Source: Ruminiclostridium cellobioparum subsp. termitidis CT1112
GTDB lineage: Bacteria; Bacillota; Clostridia; Acetivibrionales; DSM-1351
Length of the DNA stretch: 64,000 bases
Reading direction: 5' to 3'
Assembly (NCBI RefSeq): GCF_000350485.1
Contig: NZ_AORV01000065.1
Location: 372,001 to 436,000 of the forward strand
In this document: piece by piece, positions 52,664 through 61,351 of the stretch
Layout of the letters: the number at the start of each line of letters is the position of its first letter
Numbering within the stretch: position 1 is the first letter of the stretch
Position numbers and translations under genes: made by a program
Notes under the pieces: model-generated
Databases searched by the model: none
What the model was told of the DNA's origin: nothing
What the model saw: the letters and a program-made list of their open reading frames with translations, nothing else

Positions 52664-53413
52664 TTAATCAAGAGTTAATTTATTTCCATTTTCCTTCAGC
52701 CATTTCCTGTGATTTTTATAGTCAGGGCAGACTTTCCCCACTAAAGCCCAAAAGTTTGAAGAATGGTTTAATTCCTTCATATGGCACAGCTCGTGAACTA
52801 TCACATAATCCATCACTTCAACCGGAGCCATGACCAGCTTCCAGTTGAAATTGAGATTCCCGCTGGAGCTGCAGCTGCCCCAGCGTGTTTTTTGTTCACG
52901 TATGGTCACTCTTCCCGGTGACACGCCAATCTGCTGCGAATAGGCAGGTAATCTGCCTTCAAGCTTTTTGGCAAATTGTGCTACATACCATTCCCTCAAA
53001 ACAGCCCTGAGCTCTTCGGGTTTTTCCGGCACTTTATGGTATACTTCCAAGCTGTTTTCTCCCAGCCTGACTACCGGCCTTTTCAGCAGCCGGTCTTCAA
53101 TAAGTTTAAGTTTATAAACCCGGCCCATATAAAGATAGCCCTCTCCGTCAATAAAAGCTCTGGGGCCGTCTGAACCGGCAGCTTGGGCTTCTATTGCAGA
53201 CAATTTGTCCAAAATCCAGGAAGCCTTTTTCTCAAGCAGTTCCCTTATGGTGGTTTCCGATACCCTATACGGTCCTGCGACAGTTATGGCACCGTTTTTG
53301 TCTATTGAAATACCAATGCTCCTTCTGCCGGTTCTTTTAAGTGTATACTTTAACTCCCTGCCTCCAAGCACTATTTTAAGTTCTTTAAACTGATTGCCCG
53401 CATAGGTTTTCAA
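52664..53413 (-). CDS. YgjP/DUF45-family putative metalloprotease (SprT-like)
   Basis: 249 residues with the zinc motif HELCHMKELNHSSNFW and KTRWGSCSSSGNLNFNW, both family hallmarks. Members resemble WLM/SprT metalloproteases; activity is poorly studied. The start is TTG 53413, 5 bases after GGGAGG. Its ribosome-binding site is the end of repeat family B copy 2; the upstream in-frame ATG at 53449 lies inside that repeat. Confidence 0.88.
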   Translation of the reverse strand: MKTYAGNQFKELKIVLGGRELKYTLKRTGRRSIGISIDKNGAITVAGPYRVSETTIRELLEKKASWILDKLSAIEAQAAGSDGPRAFIDGEGYLYMGRVYKLKLIEDRLLKRPVVRLGENSLEVYHKVPEKPEELRAVLREWYVAQFAKKLEGRLPAYSQQIGVSPGRVTIREQKTRWGSCSSSGNLNFNWKLVMAPVEVMDYVIVHELCHMKELNHSSNFWALVGKVCPDYKNHRKWLKENGNKLTLD

Positions 53414-53414
53414 A

Positions 53415-53519
53415 TTAACCTCCCAAGCCATTTTATGGCTTTGAGCCACATAGCGGCAACAAAATTGTAATGAGATTTATTTTCCTTCATCGCTATCAGG
53501 CACAATAAAGGTGGTTATT
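53415..53519. repeat. repeat family B, copy 2 (5' leader of the DUF45 gene)
   Basis: Same layout as at hprK: AATAACCACCTTTATT at the distal end, GCCTGATAGCGATGA, CTCATTACAATTTTGT, hairpin GCCGC-TAT-GTGGC, then an extra hairpin AAGCCAT-AAA-ATGGCTT, then GGGAGGTTAAT before the TTG start. Confidence 0.7.
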
Positions 53520-53674
53520 CAATACGTTCTCAAGATTGATATTATCAAAGCAAAATTTCCATGTCAACTTTGGGGCCGGGGATTGGAACGCAATACTTTT
53601 CAATTTTTCCGGCACTTTTGAATATACATATATAAGGATTAATATAAGGATTAAAATTGGGGTGTTGCTAAACA

Positions 53675-54298
53675 ATGAATATGGTCGTCAAACTCAGGAA
53701 TGAATTGTCCGGTAAATCATTACTGAATGAAAAATTAATTAACCTTTTTATATGTTTTATTTTATATTCATTTACAGGTTGGGTGGCAGAAACCATATAT
53801 ATGTCAATATATCATGGGCACCTGGTAAAAAGAGGATTCCTGATAGGCCCCCTGTGTGCGGTGTATGGTATCGGATCGGTTTTAGTGGTTTATATCCTCA
53901 ATCATATCAAATCCCATCCGTTTCTGGTCTTCATATGTGCCGCCCTTATAACCTCGGTGGTGGAATTGTTGGCAGGACTTCTCCTGAGTATATTGACATC
54001 AAAACGTCTCTGGGACTACAGCGGTGATTTTGCCAATTTTATGGGATATATCTGTCTCAGGAATACAATTATCTGGGGGATAATGTCTCTCTTCCTGGTT
54101 TATATCATCCATCCCGCCCTGCTGAGATTTATCGCACTGATCCCGGCAAAAGCCAGAGAGGTGATCTGTTTTTCAGCGGTGGTCTGGCTCTCTGCCGATA
54201 TCAGCATTTCGGTTTATTCCAGCCTGAATGGTGTTAATAACCTGGTATGGCTGTCACAGGTCGTTTCCCGGGGAATTTCTTTCCGCTGGATGCCTTAA
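53675..54298 (+). CDS. putative ABC-transporter type IV membrane protein (CmpB-like)
   Basis: 207 residues with about five to six helices. The segment YSFTGWVAETIYMSI...LVKRGFLIGPLCAVYGIG is characteristic of the PF06541-type family found across clostridia. Function unknown; the name comes from domain labels. GGGGTG is 10 bases upstream of ATG 53675. The 3' end overlaps the convergent GyrI-like gene by 45 bases. Confidence 0.85.
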   Translation: MNMVVKLRNELSGKSLLNEKLINLFICFILYSFTGWVAETIYMSIYHGHLVKRGFLIGPLCAVYGIGSVLVVYILNHIKSHPFLVFICAALITSVVELLAGLLLSILTSKRLWDYSGDFANFMGYICLRNTIIWGIMSLFLVYIIHPALLRFIALIPAKAREVICFSAVVWLSADISISVYSSLNGVNNLVWLSQVVSRGISFRWMP

Positions 54299-54904
54299 GA
54301 CAGTTCTAAGCTTGTCAGGAGCAGTCTTTCTCGGATCTGACAGGTAGATTTCGTGATGCTTCCGCAGCAAACCTGTTGCGTCCTTCAACTGGTTCTGCTC
54401 CATAAATTGCCGCATCAGTTCCACAGACTGCGGCTCGGTTGCATATGGTCCCCTGTGGAGGATTTGTACGCACAATCCCTCGGTAAATGTCTCGAACCTT
54501 GCTTTTGAAACATCAAGTTCAGGTTTTTTCTTTCTGCAGGTATGGACAGCCCATTCAAAAACCTCGGGAGTCACAAAATCAGGCTGTCTTATCATTGAGG
54601 TCCAAAGCCAGTTGTCACGCCTGTAGAAATCAAACGCTCCGTCTTCATACCACCACAGGCCTTCAAGGGGCGGCACCACATATTCAAAATATCCTGCCGG
54701 TTGGGCTCCGCTCATCTTTGACATTTTAATTGTAAAAGTGATGCCGTAAAGAATGCCGACAGCCTTTTCATATTCACTGCCATTGGGATCACCTGCCCCA
54801 TCCACGCATATGAAATTCATGGCGGGGACTTCAATCTGCCGAGGGATTTCCCCAGGCATATAAAGATCTCTGTACTGTTTTTTGAAATCAAATTTTTCAG
54901 GCAT
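54254..54904 (-). CDS. GyrI-like small-molecule-binding domain protein
   Basis: 216 residues of the stand-alone GyrI-like family (DFKKQYRDLYMPGE, MNFICVDGAGDPN, YEYVVPPLEGLWW-type core). These bind hydrophobic ligands and are related to the BmrR effector domain. ATG 54904 has GAGGAG upstream; the open frame to 55063 is translated from the family A repeat. Convergent overlap of 45 bases with the preceding plus-strand gene. Confidence 0.85.
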   Translation of the reverse strand: MPEKFDFKKQYRDLYMPGEIPRQIEVPAMNFICVDGAGDPNGSEYEKAVGILYGITFTIKMSKMSGAQPAGYFEYVVPPLEGLWWYEDGAFDFYRRDNWLWTSMIRQPDFVTPEVFEWAVHTCRKKKPELDVSKARFETFTEGLCVQILHRGPYATEPQSVELMRQFMEQNQLKDATGLLRKHHEIYLSDPRKTAPDKLRTVLRHPAERNSPGNDL

Positions 54905-54961
54905 GTAATACCATCTCCTCATTTTCAGTCTCAAATCTAGTCTTAAGGAAATTATATACGA

Positions 54962-55075
54962 GGAAATATGACAACTGATGTCATATTTCATGAAATTGTA
55001 CTCGCGTACCAGTTGATTTTGATTAAATCTATCTGTAAAGCAAAACAAAATTTTAATTGGCACAACGCGTTAATC
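54962..55075. mobile_element. palindromic repeat family A, copy 3 (partial)
   Basis: Read on the minus strand: end GATTAACGCGTTGTGC (55075-55060), then ATTAAAATTTTGTTTTGC, ACAGATAGATTTAAT, CAACTGGTACGCGAGTAC, TTTCATGAAATATGACA, followed by a local palindrome ATGACA-TCAGT-TGTCAT. The second half and its terminal repeat are missing. The outer end supplies the last base of the TAG stop of the kinase gene. Confidence 0.65.
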
Positions 55076-55617
55076 TAATATAGCAATTCTTTGACTGCGC
55101 TTACCCTTTCCTCTACAGACAAATCCCCTTCAAGGGACAGGACGGGACAGTTCAAGCCGTCCAGCCAGGCTTTGTGCAAGGTTTTGCTTCTAATCTCCAT
55201 TCCACCGTCATCATATCTGGAAGCCCATTGTATAAATTCTTTTGAAGCTTCATACATTTCCCCGCCTGCTTCCAGAGCTTCCTTTCCATATCTCTGCCTT
55301 TCTCTTTCAATAAGCCTGGACAGCCTTATATCACCGGGAAGCCATAGAAAAACCACAAGCTCAAAGCTTGGAATGAACACATCTCCCCACCCGCATAATG
55401 AACCCGAAAGGACCCATTTGTCAGCAGTATGAATATCCTGTTCAAGGATTTTTCTTCTATCTTCGGCTGGACGGATGTTTTGAAAAGGTGGCCATGAAGG
55501 CAGCCAGAAATAAGAATCGGTGTCAAAGTGCCTGTAACCCAATTCCTTCTCAAGAGCACAGCCCAAAGTAGTTGTACCAGAACCTGACGCCCCAAGAATG
55601 TGTATGTGCCTGATCAT
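55075..55617 (-). CDS. P-loop kinase-like protein (adenylate-kinase / topology-modulation family)
   Basis: 180 residues. Walker A GASGSGTTT near residues 9-17 starts the protein; FDTDSYFWLPSWPPF and the LSRLIERERQRYG lid-like region follow. Family members are small-molecule kinases of unknown substrate. GGGAGGA precedes ATG 55617. Its stop codon adjoins a family A repeat end. Confidence 0.82.
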   Translation of the reverse strand: MIRHIHILGASGSGTTTLGCALEKELGYRHFDTDSYFWLPSWPPFQNIRPAEDRRKILEQDIHTADKWVLSGSLCGWGDVFIPSFELVVFLWLPGDIRLSRLIERERQRYGKEALEAGGEMYEASKEFIQWASRYDDGGMEIRSKTLHKAWLDGLNCPVLSLEGDLSVEERVSAVKELLY

Positions 55618-55674
55618 ACTTTCCTCCCGCTGTTTTTTATAATATCAACAAAAGCGTATTGCCCGAAGCAAAAC

Positions 55675-56010
55675 CTATTCCCAGTCCTTCCATATATCGG
55701 GCTGATAACCCACCGTAGCCTTTTTACCGTTTCTGACTATGGGTGAATTATATAGCTTTGGATTTTTGAAAAGCACTTCCTCCGCCACTTTTCCAACACC
55801 GAGATTCCTCATGTTCAAGCGCTCATATTCTTTGCTTTTCTCATTAATTAAAGCCTTAAGCCCGACAGCTGATTTAACGCTGTCAAATTCACCCTTGCTT
55901 AGCCCGTATTTATTCAATTCGATATACTGATAGCTGATTTTCCGTTCTTTAAAGTATCTCTCGGCCTTTTGAGTATCAAAACCTTTTGTTCCAAAAATCT
56001 GAATATTCAT
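55675..56010 (-). CDS. ArsC/Spx-family protein lacking the active-site Cys
   Basis: 111-residue thioredoxin-fold protein (MNIQIFGTKGFDTQKAER, C-terminal NSPIVRNGKKATVGY). The position of the catalytic Cys in ArsC and Spx (CxxC) is occupied by Phe-x2-Gln, so arsenate reductase activity is not expected. Possibly a regulator or a noncanonical member. ATG 56010 lies directly after the GNAT stop, indicating coupled translation. Confidence 0.82.
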   Translation of the reverse strand: MNIQIFGTKGFDTQKAERYFKERKISYQYIELNKYGLSKGEFDSVKSAVGLKALINEKSKEYERLNMRNLGVGKVAEEVLFKNPKLYNSPIVRNGKKATVGYQPDIWKDWE

Positions 56011-56517
56011 TTAAAATTTCTCTCCCAAAACTTTCAAGTTGTCACCGGTTACCCTGTAAACCGTCCACTCGTCCATAGGAACCGCACCCAGCTTTTTATA
56101 AAATCTTATGGAAGGCTCATTCCAGTCAAGCACCCACCATTCAAGACGTCCGCAGTTTCTCTCCAGTGCAAGCCCTGCCAGAAAGGCAAGCATAATCTTC
56201 CCCATTCCCTTTCCCCTCATTTCGGGCTTTACATATAAATCCTCAAGGTATAAACCTGCCTGACCCAAAAAAGTAGAAAAGTTATGAAAGAAAAGAGCAA
56301 AACCGACAGGCTTTCCCTCATATTCTCCTATAATTACTTCAGCTGCCTTTTTGCAGAAAAGTGAATTCCTCAGTCCTTCTTCAGTGGCAACCACCTGATC
56401 CAACATTTTTTCGTATATGGCCAGCTCCTTTATAAAATCCAGAATCAGGGCAGTATCGCTTTCGTCGGCATAACGAAGCTTAAAGCCCTCCAGTTTCGTG
56501 TCGATGAACTTTTTCAT
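56011..56517 (-). CDS. GNAT acetyltransferase, SAT/diamine acetyltransferase-like
   Basis: 168 residues. Acetyl-CoA loop VKPEMRGKGMGKIML and the C-terminal WWVLDWNEPSIRFYKKLGAVPMDEW segment are typical of the spermidine/thialysine acetyltransferase group. ATG 56517 follows AGGAGG; the longer frame is not needed. Upstream of the ArsC-like gene in the same operon. Confidence 0.87.
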   Translation of the reverse strand: MKKFIDTKLEGFKLRYADESDTALILDFIKELAIYEKMLDQVVATEEGLRNSLFCKKAAEVIIGEYEGKPVGFALFFHNFSTFLGQAGLYLEDLYVKPEMRGKGMGKIMLAFLAGLALERNCGRLEWWVLDWNEPSIRFYKKLGAVPMDEWTVYRVTGDNLKVLGEKF

Positions 56518-56597
56518 GCATACCTCCTGCAAATAGTCTTGCTGCAAACCTCCGTATCCTTTGGTGGTCCGAAGTCTATTGCGTAATAAATATATAA

Positions 56598-56627
56598 AAA
56601 AATATAGTCCTGGTGAACTATATTTTT
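56598..56627 (-). terminator. intrinsic terminator after the PilZ gene
   Basis: AAAAATATAGT / ACTATATTTTT arms with an 8-base loop, 12 bases after the PilZ stop; T-rich on both strands. Confidence 0.65.
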
Positions 56628-56638
56628 ACACTATATTT

Positions 56639-57280
56639 TTAAAATTTGTATCTGGCATTTATCAAATGCCGGTATATCAATTCCTTTTCAGCCTGGACCA
56701 TATTTGTCAACTGGGCTTCAGTTGAATACATGGAGTTTTTATCCCTGTGAATAATTTGAATTCCGTATTCATTTCTTCCAAAATTTTTAGATTTTCTAAT
56801 AACTGTGGCATCGTATTTTGAAACAGAATTACTTAAAAATACGTTTATTTCGATCAAATCATCGATTTCAAAATCCCCCGGAGAATAAATACACATGCCT
56901 GAATAGCTAAAATCCTTAATACAAGCGCTTTCCCTCTTGTTGGATTCCAATAGCTTTACCTCTCCGAGCAGAGAAGTCGGGAACCTTTCATATTGTCTTT
57001 TCTCCAGTTCCTTTGCAATATTGATCACATTGTTGGAGCATATTATGTACTGCTCCTCCTTGGGGTTGACACCTACAACACTTCCCCCGTTAACCGTAAG
57101 ATTTTCCCTTTCATCCATCATCCCGATCAATACTGGATCCCCTTTTATCATTTCGGCCACATGATTTTCACTATCGCTGATTTTAACGGTAAATATTTTA
57201 TTGGTATCGCCGCTGATAAAAGTGCAATTAATTGGTTTTAATTTGTTGTAATGTCTTAATACAAGATTTGTTTTTTGCAT
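56639..57280 (-). CDS. PilZ-domain c-di-GMP-binding protein, YpfA/YcgR-like
   Basis: 213 residues. An N-terminal YcgR-N-like beta domain (~1-90) precedes the PilZ domain with RQYERFPT (RxxxR) and DFSYSGMCI (D-x-S-x2-G), the two c-di-GMP contact motifs. YpfA in Bacillus slows flagellar rotation when c-di-GMP is high. AGGGTG precedes ATG 57280. Confidence 0.9.
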   Translation of the reverse strand: MQKTNLVLRHYNKLKPINCTFISGDTNKIFTVKISDSENHVAEMIKGDPVLIGMMDERENLTVNGGSVVGVNPKEEQYIICSNNVINIAKELEKRQYERFPTSLLGEVKLLESNKRESACIKDFSYSGMCIYSPGDFEIDDLIEINVFLSNSVSKYDATVIRKSKNFGRNEYGIQIIHRDKNSMYSTEAQLTNMVQAEKELIYRHLINARYKF

Positions 57281-57510
57281 ATTATCACCCTGATTATTAT
57301 TTTTTGTATATATTAAAATTACTTCTGCTAAATTCTACTGCATCTGCTGGTCTTTCGGGTAAAACAACATATATATAACAATCTAAAATAATCCAATAAA
57401 AAGAAATCTATTAAAAGAATATCACATAAAATCTGGAGCAACAATACTGTCCATGAAGTATTTAACACATATTTAACCAAAAGCTGCTAAAATTTATGCA
57501 AACCCGTCTT

Positions 57511-57530
57511 AATTTTTGCCGGCAAAAATT
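57511..57530. promoter_or_regulatory. perfect 20-base palindrome in a divergent intergenic region
   Basis: AATTTTTGCC-GGCAAAAATT in the 381-base gap between the divergent PilZ and nuclease-like genes. It could be an operator, or, given TTTTTTATG after it on the plus strand, a leader terminator. The rest of this gap is AT-rich with no ORF. Confidence 0.4.
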
Positions 57531-57661
57531 TTTTATGTAGAATGGAACTTAGACACTTAATAGCCTGAAATCCTCATTGAATAACAAAATGGATTAATGT
57601 AAAATGTTTATCGGACCGTGTTGCATTTTATTGAATCCTTTACATGGCCCGGGAGGTCAAT

Positions 57662-58399
57662 ATGGGTACTTCTTATAATTTTGAGCAGGCCTGCGGCAAA
57701 GTCATGGACTCGGCCTACCGCCGGGAAGGTATCGGAACTCTGGGAGAAAAAACTCTTCATGCAGTCCTTAAGCACTATTTCGAACCTGATGAAAGCTGCC
57801 ATGAAATAAAAGTTGGCTCCTATTACGCAGATATACTGAATGCTGAAGGAATAACCGAAATCCAGACCCGGCAGTGGAACAAACTGAGGGGAAAGCTTAA
57901 GGCCTTTCTCCCTGAAAACAAGGTCACACTTGTATATCCTGTTGCGTATACCAAATGGCTTTTATGGATTAATGAAGAGACAGGCGAAATAAGCAAGAAA
58001 AGGCTTTCTCCCAAAAAAGGCTCCGCTTATGATATCTTCTTTGAATTGTACAGAATAAAAAATTACCTGGATAGTGAAAATCTCCGTTTATGCATTGTAT
58101 ACCTTGATATCGAAGAATACCGCCTGCTTAACGGCTGGAGTACCGACGGCAAAAAAGGCTCCTGGCGGCATGACAGGATTCCCAAAGACCTGCAAAAAGT
58201 AATTTATATAAACAATAAAAGTGACTACTCCAGACTTATACCCGAATCACTCCCTCCCCGCTTTACAAGCAGAGAGTTTCAAAAAGCCTCAGGCCTGAGC
58301 CTTTCAAAGGCACAAACTGCTTTAAATGTTCTATTTTATGTTGGGGCTGTTGAACGGGTTGGAAAAGAACGGAATATGTTTATTTACGAAAGAAGATAA
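57662..58399 (+). CDS. PD-(D/E)XK nuclease-like protein with C-terminal winged helix (unknown)
   Basis: 245 residues. The N-terminal part has a possible PD-(D/E)XK core: GEKTLHAVLKHYF helix with Glu, Asp in YYADIL and EIQTRQW where the usual E-x-K is E-x-Q. A middle alpha/beta region follows, and the last ~50 residues (FTSREFQKASGLSLSKAQTALNVLFYVGAVERV) look like a winged helix. GGGAGG is 5 bases before ATG 57662. No partner methylase is nearby; a regulatory or repair role is possible. Confidence 0.65.
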   Translation: MGTSYNFEQACGKVMDSAYRREGIGTLGEKTLHAVLKHYFEPDESCHEIKVGSYYADILNAEGITEIQTRQWNKLRGKLKAFLPENKVTLVYPVAYTKWLLWINEETGEISKKRLSPKKGSAYDIFFELYRIKNYLDSENLRLCIVYLDIEEYRLLNGWSTDGKKGSWRHDRIPKDLQKVIYINNKSDYSRLIPESLPPRFTSREFQKASGLSLSKAQTALNVLFYVGAVERVGKERNMFIYERR

Positions 58400-58413
58400 T
58401 TTTAAAAGGTATT

Positions 58414-58482
58414 AAAAGTACATGTTTGAAATTGCAGGCAAAATACTTGTGCGAGCCCTGAAAAATTTTAACATGTACTTTT
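58414..58482. terminator. convergent terminator hairpin
   Basis: Perfect 13-base arms AAAAGTACATGTT (58414-58426) and AACATGTACTTTT (58470-58482) with a 43-base loop, between the convergent genes ending at 58399 and 58486. Confidence 0.65.
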
Positions 58483-58485
58483 TCT

Positions 58486-58947
58486 CTATATATGAATATT
58501 CTGCGCACCCTGCTTCTTAAGAGTTTCTCTGACAGTATCCTTATCCCCGGATTCACATTCAACCATTACTACAGAACTTCCCGAATCGATAACAGCCTTT
58601 ATTTCATGTTCTATATCTCCGGGTACTCCCCAATTTACCATTATCTCTTTAAAATCACTGCCAATACTTCCATTGACCAGACTGACTATGGGACGTGCCT
58701 GTATAAGAGGGCCTGTTCCCGCAAGCATAAAACCATTTATTCCTGATGCCGCACCTGTAACTCCTCCCATAAAACCGAAGTAGGGCACCTCCAGACCGTC
58801 CTCATGGTCATTAGCCACCTGTCTCTCCCTGAAGTCCTCCTGGTTCTGATGCCCGAGAACTTCAATTTTAAAACCCTGCCTGCTTAAATATCTGGCTGCT
58901 TCAATAGCAGGTGCCCTGCTGATAAAATATCCGGTTGCTATTTCCAT
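58486..58947 (-). CDS. general-stress-like small protein
   Basis: 153 residues; alpha/beta halves (ATGYFISRAPAIEAARYLSRQGFKIEV shortened; DTVRETLKKQGAQNIHI) surround a Gly-rich hydrophobic middle (FGFMGGVTGAASGINGFMLAGTGP). The pattern resembles YflT/17M-type stress proteins and DUF1269-like proteins. ATG 58947 is fixed by GGAGG from repeat family B copy 3; the frame to 58980 is the translated repeat. Confidence 0.65.
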   Translation of the reverse strand: MEIATGYFISRAPAIEAARYLSRQGFKIEVLGHQNQEDFRERQVANDHEDGLEVPYFGFMGGVTGAASGINGFMLAGTGPLIQARPIVSLVNGSIGSDFKEIMVNWGVPGDIEHEIKAVIDSGSSVVMVECESGDKDTVRETLKKQGAQNIHI

Positions 58948-58948
58948 A

Positions 58949-59020
58949 TTAACCTCCATGAGCCACATTCGCGGCCACAAAATGTAATGAAATTTCTTCG
59001 CTCCTCTTGTTAATCCCAGT
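58949..59020. repeat. repeat family B, copy 3
   Basis: Same sequence order as at hprK: GAAGAAATTTCATTACA, TTTTGTGGCC, hairpin GCCGC-GAAT-GTGGC, TCATGGAGGTTAATATG. The distal end is degenerate, so the left limit is approximate. Confidence 0.65.
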
Positions 59021-59143
59021 TACCTTATGAATTAGTATTTCTTTTATCAATATGGACTATTCGGTAATTTCTTCTAACTTTTTAAGCTTTTATCAGACAA
59101 GGCTTTCCCTTCTTCGTAGAATAGGTAACTATTAACAATTGGC

Positions 59144-59179
59144 TGCATAAATAATTACTGTTGGAGTAATATTTATGCA
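59144..59179 (+). promoter_or_regulatory. hairpin in the leader of the CDP-alcohol transferase gene
   Basis: TGCATAAATAATTACT and AGTAATATTTATGCA form a 15-base stem with one bulge and a GTTGG-type loop, 58 bases before the ATG. Known riboswitch classes do not fit. It may be an operator or leader structure. Confidence 0.4.
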
Positions 59180-59237
59180 GTTGAAACTCCCAAACCGGAT
59201 TTTTGGATTGGCAACCGTGAAAGAATAAGGTGCATGT

Positions 59238-59783
59238 ATGAAACCATTGGTATTTGTAAACAGTTTGACGCTCTCCAGAATATTTTTAAGTGTCCTGTTC
59301 TATTGGACCGTATCATATTTCCCTGAGCAGTTTGTCTATCATATCCTCATTTTTGCAATAATTTTTTTAACCGATTTTTTCGATGGAAGGCTGGCCAGGC
59401 AATATAATGTTGAAACCAGGGCAGGTGCTGTTTTTGATGTCGTTGCTGACCTATTCTTTGTTACATGCTCCTTTGCTGTCCTGATCAGAAATAACATCCT
59501 CCCCTTCTGGATTTTGATTGTTGCAATAGTAAAATTTGCCGAGTTCTGGGTAAGCTCCATGGTATCGGCAAAAAAATCAAAAACCGTTGCAGGTGTATTT
59601 ATTTTCGATGGCCTTGGCAAAGCTGCCGCACTGCTGTTGTATGCATTATCCGCAGTGGGTATTATGGCGTATGTCCTGCTGCCCGTAAATGCGGCTGCTG
59701 TCCTTGTTCTCTTTTACTGCGGTCTGGTAACATTGATGGCAGCAGTTTCATCCGTAAACCGGGTCTATCTTTGTATAAAATAG
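59238..59783 (+). CDS. CDP-alcohol phosphatidyltransferase family protein
   Basis: 181-residue integral membrane enzyme. The catalytic motif D-G-x2-A-R-x8-G-x3-D-x3-D reads DGRLARQYNVETRAGAVFDVVAD, complete. Such enzymes transfer a phosphoalcohol head group to CDP-activated lipid; family PgsA/PssA-like. Substrate not determined. AAGGTG lies upstream of ATG 59238. Confidence 0.88.
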   Translation: MKPLVFVNSLTLSRIFLSVLFYWTVSYFPEQFVYHILIFAIIFLTDFFDGRLARQYNVETRAGAVFDVVADLFFVTCSFAVLIRNNILPFWILIVAIVKFAEFWVSSMVSAKKSKTVAGVFIFDGLGKAAALLLYALSAVGIMAYVLLPVNAAAVLVLFYCGLVTLMAAVSSVNRVYLCIK

Positions 59784-59917
59784 TAATTCGCATATCGAAT
59801 CGGTCCCATTTTTAAACATTCTTTGTGAATTTATATTGTAATATAAGGTAAAAAGAATATACATAAGCTGTTTATCATAATAAAAAATATTGAACAATTT
59901 CAGCACATAATAGCATG

Positions 59918-60601
59918 CTATATTCCGAATAGCATGAAACCTATTGTATTAATTGCGAAGTTTGCAAACATGTGGACCAGCCATGAAACATAAATATTGT
60001 CATATTTCTCATCCAAACGGTTGAATAGCAGCCCTGCCCCAAAAAGTCCGGCAATCAGGAGGACAAATAAGCCCGGACTGAACCAGTTGGTCATTATGGC
60101 TATATGATATGCCGCAAAAGCCGCAGCACTGAATATGTATGCAAATTTTCTTCCCGCCGCTTTTTTCAGCCATAAGAACGCAACACCTCTGAAAAAATAT
60201 TCCTCCAGCAGGGAGTTAATGAAAGAAATATAAAGCGCCACAAAAATGAAATTATCCCTGGTTACTCCAACATTGTTCTGTAAGGCTGCAGTTACTTTGG
60301 AAAAGTCCAAAAACGATGATAGTAAAAAGTAAACTCCCAGTATGAAAATATATACCCCTGCTCCCAATGCGGCAGCAAAGCCCAAACTTTTCCTGTTAAC
60401 CCTCAGCAGATTTTTCAGTTCCAACTCTTTTTCAAATAACGAATATATCAGCGGCAGCCCGGTAAACAGCACAATTTTTATTCCTGATTTAATTGCATAA
60501 TCAGGCCTGATAACCGCATCGACATAGGCCATTACCACGCAGCCAAGCAGTACTGCGGTGATTATGGACAAAATTCTTCTTTTTCCATTGAGTATAAGCA
60601 T
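59918..60601 (-). CDS. CPBP-family intramembrane metalloprotease (Abi-like)
   Basis: 227 residues with about seven helices. Catalytic motifs: EEYFFRG (Glu-Glu and Arg), FAAYHIAI (His) and VHMFANFAIN (His/Asn). The family includes CAAX-processing and bacteriocin-immunity proteins. AGGAG precedes ATG 60601, 4 bases after the GNAT gene, so they form an operon. Confidence 0.88.
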   Translation of the reverse strand: MLILNGKRRILSIITAVLLGCVVMAYVDAVIRPDYAIKSGIKIVLFTGLPLIYSLFEKELELKNLLRVNRKSLGFAAALGAGVYIFILGVYFLLSSFLDFSKVTAALQNNVGVTRDNFIFVALYISFINSLLEEYFFRGVAFLWLKKAAGRKFAYIFSAAAFAAYHIAIMTNWFSPGLFVLLIAGLFGAGLLFNRLDEKYDNIYVSWLVHMFANFAINTIGFMLFGI

Positions 60602-60604
60602 AAA

Positions 60605-61120
60605 TTAATTCTCCTGTCGGAGTATTTTTTCAAAAGCAAGCCTCTTGCTTCGGTCTTCCAAATAAATTATACCGCAATACGCGAATCCGTTCTTTTTTAA
60701 TAACCTCTGCATGGAGATATTCTTTTCATGGGTATCCACCCTTATACCTGAAACTGATTTACGGCGGCATATTTTTTCAGCTTCATTTATCATAACGGAA
60801 GCCAGACCCGTACCCTTCAAACTGCCGTCAACAGCCAGCCGGTGAATGACAGCATACCGGTCGGGTGTAAGCCATGCACCCTCATAAATATCGTTGTAGG
60901 TCTTTTCCCCGTCAAAGGAAACGGCTATTGTACCGGCAATCTTACCGGCATTGCTCAGAACATAGCCGTGTTTATTCTCTATATCCCTTTTAATTGTCTC
61001 CATATCGGGATAACCATTCTGCCACTGGTCGATTCCGGTTTCCTTCAAGTACTCCTGCGCCTGGTGTATTATATTTAATATGTGATTTATATCGGCTTCT
61101 ACTGCTCTTCTAAATTCCAA
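60605..61120 (-). CDS. GNAT-family acetyltransferase
   Basis: 171 residues. VIHRLAVDGSLKGTGLASVMINEAE contains the acetyl-CoA loop, and GIRVDTHEKNISMQRLLKKNGF the C-terminal acceptor helix. Substrate unknown. The start is TTG 61120, 8 bases after AAGGAG. Confidence 0.86.
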   Translation of the reverse strand: MEFRRAVEADINHILNIIHQAQEYLKETGIDQWQNGYPDMETIKRDIENKHGYVLSNAGKIAGTIAVSFDGEKTYNDIYEGAWLTPDRYAVIHRLAVDGSLKGTGLASVMINEAEKICRRKSVSGIRVDTHEKNISMQRLLKKNGFAYCGIIYLEDRSKRLAFEKILRQEN

Positions 61121-61351
61121 TAATACAGCTCCTTTATTTTGATTAATGTAATATTAACATTTATTCATGAGTTATCAAGAAGTTTCTGTTACCTATCCAT
61201 TTTGTCATGCCATTCCATTTTAAGGTTGAATAAGCAATAATATTTGTTATAAAATATTTCTCCTTTCCAATTTTACTACAATAATACAGTTTTGTAATCA
61301 GGATTAATACACTTTGAAAGTTCGCTCAATAATTTAACCAGCCCGGCTGAA

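Noticed and set aside
54905-55063. Long N-terminal extension of the GyrI-like protein
   Set aside because: It is the translated family A repeat; a good ribosome-binding site precedes ATG 54904.
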